This document shows, one piece after another, positions 12,619 to 23,253 of a stretch of DNA of 64,000 nucleotides. The stretch spans positions 1,736,001 to 1,800,000 of the forward strand of contig JARFXM010000009.1 of NCBI GenBank assembly GCA_029532625.1, in the 5' to 3' direction. Every line of letters starts with the position of its first letter. Position 1 is the first letter of the stretch. Below the pieces are notes generated by a model. That model ran no database searches, was not told where the DNA came from, and saw nothing but the letters and a program-made list of their open reading frames with translations. Position numbers and translations under genes: made by a program. The DNA is from Lomentospora prolificans. Taxonomy: Eukaryota > Ascomycota > Sordariomycetes > Microascales > Microascaceae.

Positions 12619-14939
12619 CTAGGCTTCGGTTGCCTGCTGGATTGGGTGCAAGTATTCGCTGTTGGCTACCATGCTGGCACCATCACAGCTGCCGGGATAT
12701 TGCGCCAATTGATGCGAAAAGACTGTCGGCTGGTGGCTAGGGAGCTCAAAGCCAGCCTTGATTTCGTCTTGTACAAACTCTGAGCAGTACTTGAATCTCT
12801 TATCGTTATACTTCTCGAAGATTGCCGCATGGTGTTGAAGAGGAACCTGGCAACAGTCAAGCAACATGTTGAGAAGCGGCTTGAGCTGGTTCCAAGTGTA
12901 GCCTGAGTAGTGGACGTGGCCGGGAGACTGCAAAGATCAGAAACTATTAGCCCGAGTCCGCCAAGTGGAAGGGGGGTTGCGGTAAAAGCAATCAGAATTG
13001 GGAGGAAAGGGAGGGTCCACATACCCAATCTCCCTTTCGGAGCATGAGGCGAGCCATGCAATGGGCACCCGCAGCGAGGAAGCTACAGGTGCTACCCACG
13101 AAACGTTCATCCATGATTGTAACCTCGAGGAAGTACTTGGCAAGGGTACGCGTCTCGAGATCGTAGTCATCAGCCTTGCTGATGCGCCGCAGGAAGCTCA
13201 TTGGGCCAGGCCAACCCAGCTCGTAGTTCAGCATGCTGAGCATAAAGCGTTCGGCCTTTGCGACCTCCTGAATCGTATACCCAGAGTCTACCATATAGAC
13301 GATCTCCTGGAGTGAAGGGCAGTTAATCTCTTCATACTTGGCCGCTACTAGAATGGCTGTAGCGCCGACAAGCTGCAGTTTGCCCAGAGACACAACCTTG
13401 TACGACAGGAACCGGTCGATATAGTTCACCGCGAGGAACAGGGTTTCGGGAAGAAGCCCAAAACGGTTGTGGACCTGGACAAGCCAGTCCATCAAGACCG
13501 ATCGCATGGACCATTGGATCTCGGTCTGAATGTCCATGTAGTGCGCGTTCGGCAGAAGTCGGTCCTAGAAATAGAAAAGTGTCGTTAGCCCTGTCCTTCA
13601 TGTCGTTTATAGTTCCTGTGTCCCTTGCCCGCTCTACATGCTTACCTCAAGCTCACGCATGTATTCAAAGATCTCGTCGCTGTACTCAGCGACCATGCTG
13701 ATGTCCCACATATCTTCCTCCAAGTCGTATTGTGGACGTGTACTCTCGACGTACGCCTTGGCCGCCTCAAGCTCACGGATGACCTTGTTCGTCATCTTGG
13801 GCTGTGGAAGGGTGGTGACACCACCCGTTAAGTCACCACGGGATCGGAAAGAATGTGCGGTCGTATAGCCCTGGTCATCGTACATCTCGTCTTCCTCCTC
13901 CTCCCAATATTCCTCAGGCTCGGACATGAGCGTGGCTGAAGTGACCTTGTCCTCCTGGTATTCGGCGAGAATGTCATCTGCAGCAGTGGGGAGCAAGACG
14001 TTGACGCCGGTGTCAATGGAGAGCGGCGCGCTCTCCGTCTCCGGTCTAGCAGATACGCTAGCAACAGGCTCCACGAGGTGTTCGACCGCGTCCTCATACA
14101 GAGCCTCCGTCAAGTCAGCTAAGATAGGAAGGGCCTCTGTCTGAATAGGGGAAGAAGCATTCAACAGCCTGCTCTGAGTTCTACGCAGAATAGGTGCCTC
14201 GGGTTTTAGCTGGGGCTGGCTCTTATACTGGCGGATTTTGTATTGCTTAGCGGCGTCCGAAACAGGAAACGAATTGACTTGCTCCTTTTCGAAGCTGTTC
14301 TGGTCATTATAGATGAGGACGGCCGACTTCTTTGGCACGACCGTCTTAATGGAGGGCTGAGCCATCTCGGTTCGGGGGAACAAGTCGACGACCGTGGTAA
14401 CCTTGGCCTGGTTGCCGAACCCGGTCAAGGGTTTCGAAGGTCGTTGGGCAGGTCGTCGGAAAGCATCCTTTCCACCTACGATCGGCGCATCAAAGGCACC
14501 TCCTTCATTCTTGATGGCCTTCTTCTGGCCGTTTTGGATGGCGAGAGGCTGGGCGGCCGTAGTATTGCTCAGATCAGCAAAGGCAGTCCGCTTCGCGTTG
14601 ACTTTCAATCCACCGACCATGGCGGGCGCGCTGTTTAAGGACTTGGCACGGGCATGAGCCGTTGAAGCGGCTGCGGTAGGAGGCAGGTTCTCGTTTCCGA
14701 TGGGTTGGAAAACCCGAAGGCGCTGGGGCTTGACAGGATACGTTAGTTGTGCTGGCAAAAGTCAATGGGCCAAGGTTGCAGGGGGATTGTTTGGCAGGTA
14801 GAGAAACCCCGACAATGAGAAGAACAAGCACTCCGCTGAGAGTAAAGTACGGCAACAGACACGCAAAGCGGTAGGTACGAGCGAATGGGGCATGATGATT
14901 GGGGAGGGTTGCTCCAGAGAGACTTACTCTAGCATCCAT
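12619..14939 (-). CDS. nimE: G2/mitotic B-type cyclin
   Basis: Four exons (14928-14939, 13646-14728, 13025-13564, 12619-12927) give 647 residues. The first exon is just ATG GAT GCT AGA; splicing gives MDARPQRLRVFQPIGNENLPP at the N-terminus (first 20 or so residues). A destruction-box-like RTAFADLSN lies at about 51-59, as expected for APC/C-driven turnover. The cyclin box begins near residue 376 (TEIQWSMRSVLMDWL, then the VNYIDRFLS helix and KYEEI). The C-terminal cyclin fold ends with AIFEKYNDKRFKYCSEFV. Such proteins activate Cdk1/NimX for mitotic entry and act in the nucleus. The family is usually 450-650 residues; this one has a long Ser/Pro-poor, charged linker at 100-360. An alternative start at 14758 would need no micro-exon but reads a non-conserved leader. 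Confidence 0.93.
14928..14939 (-). other. 12-nt first coding exon of cyclin B
   Basis: The sequence reads ATG-GAT-GCT-AGA followed by donor GTAAGTC at 14927. The acceptor is CAAG before 14728, with an ACTAAC branch-like site 18 bases upstream of it. Joining gives an in-frame MDAR-PQRLRV start with no stop. Confidence 0.7.
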
Positions 14940-15047
14940 AGTGACAGAGTTGACCCTATGGTCGTGATTCTGGATGTGATAAACGACACGGTGAAGCTCA
15001 GTTATAGTCGCATTCCACTAGAAATGCGTCTCGGCGCCAGTGACAGG

Positions 15048-15053
15048 ACGCGT
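15048..15053. promoter_or_regulatory. ACGCGT (MCB, MBF-type) box upstream of cyclin B
   Basis: The palindrome lies 109 bases upstream of the proposed cyclin B start codon. ACGCGT is the known target of MBF/Mbp1-type cell-cycle factors in fungi; function here is inferred. Confidence 0.5.
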
Positions 15054-15146
15054 CGGAGGGCAGATGGGCCTCGCGATAGAAAAATCCCACAAGGGATCGA
15101 GCGGCGCGGTTGAGGAGAATGAGGCTACTGGTTTTAGGAAGGTCAA

Positions 15147-15152
15147 ACGCGT
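15147..15152. promoter_or_regulatory. Second ACGCGT box upstream of cyclin B
   Basis: It lies 208 bases upstream of the start and is followed directly by TCGAAACGC, which resembles an SBF-type half site. Two perfect copies within 105 bases are more than chance would usually give. Confidence 0.5.
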
Positions 15153-17127
15153 CGAAACGCTTTGCGGATCTTCCGGTATCGTCTGTTCAGTTCGTATATA
15201 CTCAAAGAGATACGGAATTGACACGCGACTCGGACCAGAGTCGAGATGCCGGCTAGACCAGTTGAGCAGGCCGTGGGTGAGAGGGCGGTCGAGCGGCAAA
15301 GGAAGCCCGAAGGCCAACCTAGAATATGTTTCCGACGAGGGATTGAGCAGCTGTGATGTTGTTTAGATACGTTGGTCCGACACCTAGGAAATAGAAATCG
15401 CCGATGCTAGAACAAACACAATCGCGCGATTGATGAGAGTTCTGAAGAAGTTCATGAAGTGTAAGGACGTGATCTAGTTTCACTTGTAGTTTTTGGCGTG
15501 TCACGCTTTCCAATCCAAGCTTGCGAAGTTGGAAGGAACGAGCTGAGGATTTGGATAGTTGTGGTAAGAAGGGAGCAACCAGGGTCAGACGAGGGAATAT
15601 TAGGTCGTGAATTAGGAGGGAAAAGAGGAGGGACGAGGAACCACAAGGAAGAGTTTATTGTTGAGGTTATTCTTTCTTCCTTGGTTGAAACTGCTCTGAA
15701 GGTTGGAATTAGCAAGAAAGGAGAGAGGAATGAGATGATGGCCAAGGCGGAAATTGAGCAACACTCCTACTTCAAGGATCTGGACATTGAAGCTTTTGTT
15801 TATTTTGTGCTTGTGCCTTGCATAATAGTCGGATCCATCACTAGGTGAGGTAAACTATAATAAAGTGAACACAATTATGCACAATATGTATTCCTTTGTC
15901 AGCAGAGTAAAGTAGCTTTCCACAGCAAAATGCAGAGGCAGTTACATGTGCGCTCATCTCTCCTCGAATAAACATGTTTCATTGGCCAGTCTCAGCGGAT
16001 GAGTGGGCCGGCCGAGCTCGAATCTCAGATGGTTCCCGTCGCCATGGCGATGACGATTTTCCAGGGAATCTCCACCATCCCAGGAACTAACCGAATGCGG
16101 GTCAGATGAATTTTCGTCGCGTCTCCCAACATCACCGAGATAACACAAATCTTCGATTTCCTCGCCCACAATCGAAGCTAAATTTCCAAATATATGAAAT
16201 TTGTGATTATTCTACAATTTGAGCTTTTTAAAATTATTTCCTGTACTACCTACGCAGTTTTGAGGGCTGAAATCGCCCGAAACATTCGTCTTCGAGGTTG
16301 AAGTCGATCTCGCGTTAATTGTTAAGGCCAAAGACACGATCTTTTCGCCAAAACACGTGACCGTCTATTTGACCCAAAACGGCCGACCGTTTCAAAATCC
16401 TAGTGAGTTGGCTCAAGACGGTGGGAAGTAGGAGGGCTTGCGCGCATATCTGGTTTGGCTTGGCTAACTTGTCCTGTCGCGTGCAAATCTCAACAATCAT
16501 CTTTATTTTGCAAAAAGCGCAACTAAAATAAAGTGCCCGGGTTACATCAAGCGATAGCAGTATTAGGGTCGGGTGGCATTGGTGTCGAGTTGATTGAGCT
16601 AAAAGCGAGTGGACTGGTTGGTCGGGTCAACTTTTTTGTAACCGCCCGTTTCGGCCAGTCGAGCTGCGCTTGCCGAGATCGTCTGAAGCAATATTTCCCG
16701 GCGCTCATGTCAGGGGCCTCCCGTCATATCCATCGCCAGCCATTCAAAGCAAGTTCTTTTGCATCCTAAACACGGGCTTGATCTGCAAACCATATGGGTT
16801 GATTGACTCGATGGTTTCCACGCCTCGCCAGCCGTGCGATTTATCAAAATGGGAACGGAAGCTCCTGACGCCCAGGCGGTGTGAGGGTGGTTTTTGAGTG
16901 TGTGCATTCAATTTAATGCTGTGCAGGAAGATGGCCAGCGCCCCTCACCAGAATGTCGCCACGCTTGTCCTGGCTCTGCGCTAGGTCCTTCTCTGCCATC
17001 GCTTGACTGACGGACAAAGATAATCCACGGGCAGCGGCTGCGCACACCACCAAGCTTCGTCGGTTTTACCCGCAATCTTCCCACCTCCCGCCAAGCTCGT
17101 CATGAGACCCGCCCTCTCTCCTCTATC

Positions 17128-17135
17128 TATTTAAG
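17128..17135 (+). promoter_or_regulatory. TATA-like element (TATTTAAG)
   Basis: TATTTAAG sits in a C/T-rich context and is followed by GGGGCGAG. The next 450 bases have no long frame with recognised content. It could start a noncoding transcript or be chance. Confidence 0.2.
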
Positions 17136-17940
17136 GGGCGAGAGAATCTCTACGGCTCGCTCGTCTTTGGCTGGGAAGAGTTCGTCGCACAATGACGATT
17201 GATTGAATCGGAACTGTCGCAGCAGGAGCGAGTTCGATCTGCATGGTATTAAGGAACAGCCAAACCAGCGCTTGCATCCACCCTTCGCTTTCGCCCTGTC
17301 AGCGCAGACAACAGACCCCGCTGTTGCCGCGCAATTTCCCTGGGTTATGTCATATTTCTCAACTTAGCTCACCTGCGACATTCGCCCATAGTATCACTCA
17401 ACACGCCCCCGTCTGTATTACCCAAGTTCTTCTCCGGGAGGGAGATCCCACCCCTCCACTACCGACCGTCAAGAGCAAGTACTACTCAGCCTCTGCTTCA
17501 CTTCACTTTGACGCCACTGCATTGCCGAGAGCGTATGTGCGATTGAAGCTATCTATTTTGCATCCGTCTGAGCGTTCTCTCTCGATCAGGTTAAAACTGA
17601 AGTGAGTCCATAGACTTTGTCATGGTGAGACGTAGCCAAGCAGCGTGCGCTGTGCATGTGTGCTATTACACACAAAATCAAAGGCCTGCTTTCCCTGTCC
17701 GTCCCAGATGATACATGACTCTACTGAAATCCAGCCGGGTGACCTGCAGGCGGGCGCCAGATGTACTTGTGCTGGCCTTCAGGTGTCACTGCGACAACCT
17801 TCTGCAGGCATATGGCAGCGTGGCAGGATCAAGAAGGAGCCGCTGGCTGACCAAGGGGTCAAATAGTAAGCCACCGTTAGAGGCACGACCTACCGCTCGC
17901 CAGCTTAGTGCAGTGGTCCCGCTAGGAGAAGGGTGATCGA

Positions 17941-17961
17941 TGCTCGGTGCTCGATGCTCGA
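17941..17961. repeat. Three tandem TGCTCGA/G heptamers
   Basis: Three consecutive 7-base units are visible, differing at the last base of the first one. A short local duplication. Confidence 0.7.
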
Positions 17962-20351
17962 TGTTTTGGTCCTAGGCGGGGACTTTGTCGGGTTTCTTCG
18001 CTGCAGGGTTCATAATTCTCCTCTACGTATCCACAGGTTGGGCGTTTCCCCCGCCATACCGCCGGTCAACCTTGCCAGAACGAATCCCGTTGCGACCGTC
18101 CCCCGTGCCCGGATATGCAAAGCGCTGTCAGAAGAAGGTGGAAGGGGAATAGATGGGCAGCAAGCTCTGCTCGATTGGGGATGGTCTTGGATGGTGCCAG
18201 CAGGGTAGTGCTTTGAAGGAGAATGCGGCAGGCCCAGGCCAATAAGCTCCATGCGCCCAAGCCAAGAGGGGAGTCCCATGCCAACTTGCCACCATCATCA
18301 GCTGGCTGGCGGTAAGTACGCAAACGTCCGCTGTCTGGTGCTAATGCTACCAGCTGAACTGGTCTTTCTATGTACCGGATCTTGACTCTGTGGAGGTAGG
18401 AAACTAGGAAGCGGCCCTGCTTGCTTGTTGGGCTCGGTTTCGTGCAGGTGCTCTCTCACACATAAAAAACGGTGTCATTTTTATTTTTTATTTTTAATAT
18501 ACAATTGTCCATGCATGCCGTTGTCATGAAGGGAAGCGCAGTGTAAAGCAAATGTGCTCGGAGAGCCGAGAGTAGTACTAAGTCGGAACTCGAGATGACT
18601 GGGTGGGCTGGCAAAGGGATTCAAACTGGGGTGAAGTGCCCGGTTCGATTGGCTGATCATGGCAAGATTGAAATACGAAACAATGGAGCCTAAAACCGAT
18701 CAAAATGAAAAAGTAAAGGCCAGCAAGGAAAGCGACTGAGAACAAAGAGGCAGTCTCGAATGTACCTCGCACCAGACTGATTCGCAGGGCAGTTGGAATG
18801 CAAATGTCCTGCTTTGCCGTTACCGACCATTTATAAATACAAGTGTACGTACATTTATGGTTACTTGGTAGGTAGCAGGTTTGCATTTGAAATTTGTGCC
18901 AGAGGATGCACCGAACAGGTGCAAGGAAGTCGGCTTCCCTCGAAACAGGAACTCCTCAACATTTGGCGGCGCATCAACGACTAGAAACCTACTCATGGAG
19001 CGCAGAATGTTGGGCACGGAGAAGTTCGCGAGCCCACGTTTTACACTTGATCAATATGCCGACTGCTTAGAGCTATTGATGAAAATGGATTGACTTCTGG
19101 ATGGCTTTTCTTTTTCGCAAGGCTCTGTTTTTGTGTCAATGCGCAAGACAACGAGAGAAGACTCAGAGAAGCGCCATGAAGGGTCTGGTCCAATCCGAAT
19201 TGGTGCGGGCTTCAAGCGATAGTAGGAAGAAGGATTACCCATTCAGTACATAGTAGCTTGCTGCGCAGTCGCAGACTCAGGAGGGGAAAGGGACGTTTTC
19301 AACCAGCTTGATATCTTCTTTATCCTTTGATGAACCAAGCGGCCATTCGTGAAGTCCTGGATGGCCAGGCCATCTGAGTTCGACCTCAGCGCAGTCGCGC
19401 CGAGTCATGGTTTTTGGCGATAACGAAAGCCTGGTCTTGAGGCGTGACGATTGATCAAAAACAAGGAATGCTGTCGTCGCAGAGAGGGAGAGGTACCACT
19501 GGCAACGAGGTCCTGGCTGATGAGTTGTAAACGTTGTGTAGCGACCCAGCGCATGCGGCCTGCTGGGCAGGCAGGCCCAAAATGGAGTTACAACGAACCC
19601 TCCGCATAGGACGTATGAAGCGCACTTAAATCTAGAATATATGCTTGATAACACAAAGCAAAATATTGGAGATGCCCCATCTCATGGCGCATTCTGTGTT
19701 ATCGAACGGGGTCATGAATGAGACCTCCACGAAAGGTAGAGCCCCCGCTAATCGACTTCCCCACCTTGTCACCAAGGGTAGTCTAGGATCAAACACCTTG
19801 AGGTTTTCGTCTGGCGTTGGGCCCTTTCATAGAGGAACGAGGCGCATCTTGGGCATGGGCAAACTCTCATTAAAATCTCCTCTGTTTATCTTTTTGATTA
19901 GGTAGAATTGCCGGGTTTGCGACCAGAGGACGCGTAAAGACATTTGGAGCCTGTCCAACCACCATCATTGGTCGAGGTCGCTGAAGAACGTGGAGCCACC
20001 GCTTAGGGGGGCCGTCGCAAGGTACGGCCGACGATTCCAGGCCCTCGCATCTCATGTTACGGGCCACGAATATATATTCAATGGACCAGGTTGTGCGCGC
20101 ACGCGATGGATGCGAGTCAAGGAGGGTGGTCCCGGCCGCCCTCTCCGTTCTTCGTGTGAACAGCTGGATCTACGCCGCACTTCTAACAAGATGAGCCGAT
20201 CGCGGCCTACTGCTGCGTGACCACCCAAATCGCACCTAATCTAGCGCGGGAGACAACGAGTAGCCAACTAGGAGAGGGCAAGTCAACCTCGGAGGAGATG
20301 TGTGAGCCTATGTGTGGGAGCGTGTGCGGGTGTGTGGCAGACCGCCAAGAA

Positions 20352-20368
20352 GGGGGGGGGGGGGGGGG
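20352..20368. repeat. G17 homopolymer
   Basis: Seventeen consecutive G in an intergenic setting. Exact length is uncertain for technical reasons. Confidence 0.85.
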
Positions 20369-22571
20369 TTCAAGAGAAAAAACAAAAGGCTGGGGAACAA
20401 CAAACAAACACGGAATCGAGAAACAACTACTTGTCTTCGTCGTTGGTCAGCGGGTATCGCCTCATGCAGTAGTAAAGCCTTCCAATCCACAGTGGCATGC
20501 CCGGATAAGGAAAAAATGGGACACGCCTGAGAGGGGAGAGGAACCTGTGAGGTCGAGGCTAGTAATGAGGGTCACATCAGCTTTAAACTCGGGTGGGACT
20601 CGGAGTTGTCAACGGCTGAGGATGGCATGCGCTTTTCGCCCAAGCCTCGATTTTTCGACGAGTAGTTGCGCTGGGCAGCTCAAGGTAGCAAGTGGCCGAA
20701 GCGCTCGAGGTTATCGCAGGACCTTGGGATGTCATGGATTTTTGGGTTTTTCGGTTATCAGACATGAACCTTGAGCCGTACAATGATCACTGGCACTGCC
20801 TCGCACTTCTACCGGGTGCTGTCGTGTTGAGATTGGGACATGGTGGGATGGGACGTCATGGGGAAACCGTTCGCAACTGGCAGGAGGGCCAGCGCGAGCA
20901 GCAGCATCAGGTTCTCCAGGTTCGGAGTGCTGGAGAACCGCCAATCTCTAACTCCTTACTTTGTTTGACCTCAAAGTGTAATGGATCAATGTGTACCTCT
21001 GCCTGGTCCGTTTAGATTTTCAAGATGCCCTGACAATCGTCGCAGGCCAGGCGCGGACTAAGCCACCAAGGAGGACACGGAGAAAACAGGATCACGGCGG
21101 TGCCCTCTATCTAACATAGGCAGCCTGCCTCGCTTTTTGCCATTTCGCGAACCGGGGAAGCGCTAGCTCGGGAATAGTCTGTCGCAATGCATTGAGATAC
21201 ATCAACATGACAATGTAGTGTAGCAGACCTGGGAGGACTGCGTATGTCGCAGCTTGTACTCACAGTTTGGCAATCTTTTCCTACGTACGAAGCTCAGCCA
21301 GGCCCAGCCATTCGGCAGGATGTACGAACGCCAAGAATTACAGAGATGTTTTTCCTTTCGAGCTAGGTCCCATCATTGATCGATCCCATCCATATGCCTC
21401 CTGTCGGGGACGAAACTGGCTAAGACTTGGCCTCGAGTGGGTGGGTTCCCACGTTCGTCCGTCGTTGTACCTTACGGGTCCCCCGGAACCTATTCAGCGC
21501 TTGCTATGTCCTGTGAAGGGACTTCTGACCCCCAAAATGGACCGTGACCGATTGTGTGCCTTTAAGTTACGTTTTAAACCAGAGTAACAATGTCGATTCG
21601 CGCTGCATATTTCTTCCAGATGGTGATTAGCAGGAAGCCCCGGCGATGCGACGAGACGACGTGGAGGCAGTTCGCAACCCTGTATTCCTTCTCTTTTGTA
21701 TTTATGCGACGAACATTCCTTCTATAATATTTGGGGATATTGGTCCATGGATCGTATTTCTAGGCTAGTATTTCAAAGGAATTGGAGCCCCGGTGGGCTA
21801 TCCATGGAGGGCTCAATATTATTGCTGGTTCATCGCTGGTGCTGGTTCGTTCATTGAGCAAGGGATTGAAACGGTTTCGTTTTCCCGCAGACAGCCAGAC
21901 CCCCCGAGCAGACCGTTTTCTTAGCTCGGATGGACCAAGATCTGAGACCACTACACCCAACTTTCGATTGGGCTTTCGAGATTGGCAACGATCGAAAGGA
22001 AATAAATTCATTGGGGGATCAAGAGATTCTAAGGCAAAATACTGAATGTATCGAATTTTCTAGGGGTCATTCTGTCGTGAACTCGACTCGTTATGATTGC
22101 GAAAAAGTAGGGCCATGGAACCCGGTTCGGCGCTGAGTACAAGGAGATGCCAAGGAGCGACGAACAAAACGGAGCAATGACCTGATCGCCTCAGAGCGCC
22201 GCCACACTGTGACCAGTGACCAGGCGGTCAGTCCCTGTCTCCAAAGCAGGGCTCCTCAGGGCCAGCACTCCCAATTGCCGCCAGGCCCTGACGAGCACCT
22301 GTAGTCCTATCCATGCGGTACAATTGTAGGCTCCACGATCAGCCAGTTTGAGAAAACCTTCGCTGGCGCCCGTAATGCCCAGTGCCCGCACTGTCTGGCT
22401 GTGCCCTTTCTGGACTGGGACGGTTTCCAAACTCGTCTATTACCTCTGCTCCCATTATCCGTCACTTCTCGTTGACAGAGACTCCTCATTTTTCCTGGTC
22501 CGCACTGCACACAGGTTGCGAATTCATTCAACCTTGGATTCATCCTCTCACGCCAACTCTGGTCTGCTCTG

Positions 22572-23253
22572 GTAAGTCTTATTGATCCTATCATCCCATG
22601 CGATCAAGACTTCAAGTCTATTTTCAACCCCCTCCCTTCCCTTTCTTCATCCACCGAGTCTGCCGACCAGTCGTCACCTGGTCTGCTCGTCCCTGCTGAG
22701 CGCCCTGCGACGACGTTGGCCGATGAGGTCTTGCCCTCTCCATCTTCTCACCTCGTCATTCCCTGATCCCCTTTTCCCGTCGACACTCTCCTCACATGCC
22801 TCATATTGTCTGCGCCTTGTATTTCAGCCATTAACAACCTCCCAAGAACCCTTCTTTTTAGACCATCACCTAGCCCTCGGCCTGCTCTCCATACTCCCAC
22901 GCTTTTCCGACCGTGCTCAACAAGGCGATTCGACACCCAAGCGTCTCGGCGCTTCCCGCCCTTCCCTAGGACGGCAACGCCTTTCCGGCGAATATTTGGG
23001 AGTTGGCTCGCTCTGCGATAGATTCCCTTGTCTTTGTCGTGCCTTGCTACTACGTCCTCGGTGACGTTAAATTGTTCGAAACTTGCCCCAAAGACCGACA
23101 CCGCCAAAGTGCGAATCACCCTCACGGCCAATTCGCCTGCCATAACTCATCGCCTTCTCGACCCACCGCCTTCTCTCGATTCCTCCTTCAACCCTCCCTC
23201 GACTCTTGACCTCATTCCCGACCACATTTTATACCTCCGCAACATATTCAGAA
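22572..23253 (+). promoter_or_regulatory. Long C/T-rich 5' leader of the Zn2Cys6 regulator
   Basis: The 680 bases before the start codon at 23254 are strongly pyrimidine-rich. They include a donor-like GTAAGT (near 22572) and an upstream ATG at 22723 that opens a 113-codon frame ending at 23064. That upstream frame is Ser/Pro/Leu-rich with no recognised domain. It may be spliced out or act as an upstream ORF. This is inference from sequence composition only. Confidence 0.4.

Larger units (their letters stand above)
14940..22571. other. Long gene-poor region between cyclin B and the Zn2Cys6 regulator
   Basis: About 7.6 kb without a recognisable protein gene. The first 600 bases are cyclin B promoter. 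The rest contains only short frames. Notable local features are a TATA-like element near 17128, a TGCTCGA repeat at 17941-17961 and a G17 run at 20352-20368. The region may hold distal regulatory DNA or a noncoding transcript. I cannot rule out a lineage-specific gene. Confidence 0.45.

Noticed and set aside
18578..18660. Possible tRNA (GTTTGAATCC-like word, minus strand)
   Set aside because: The T-loop word is off consensus and no acceptor stem or A box could be matched by eye.
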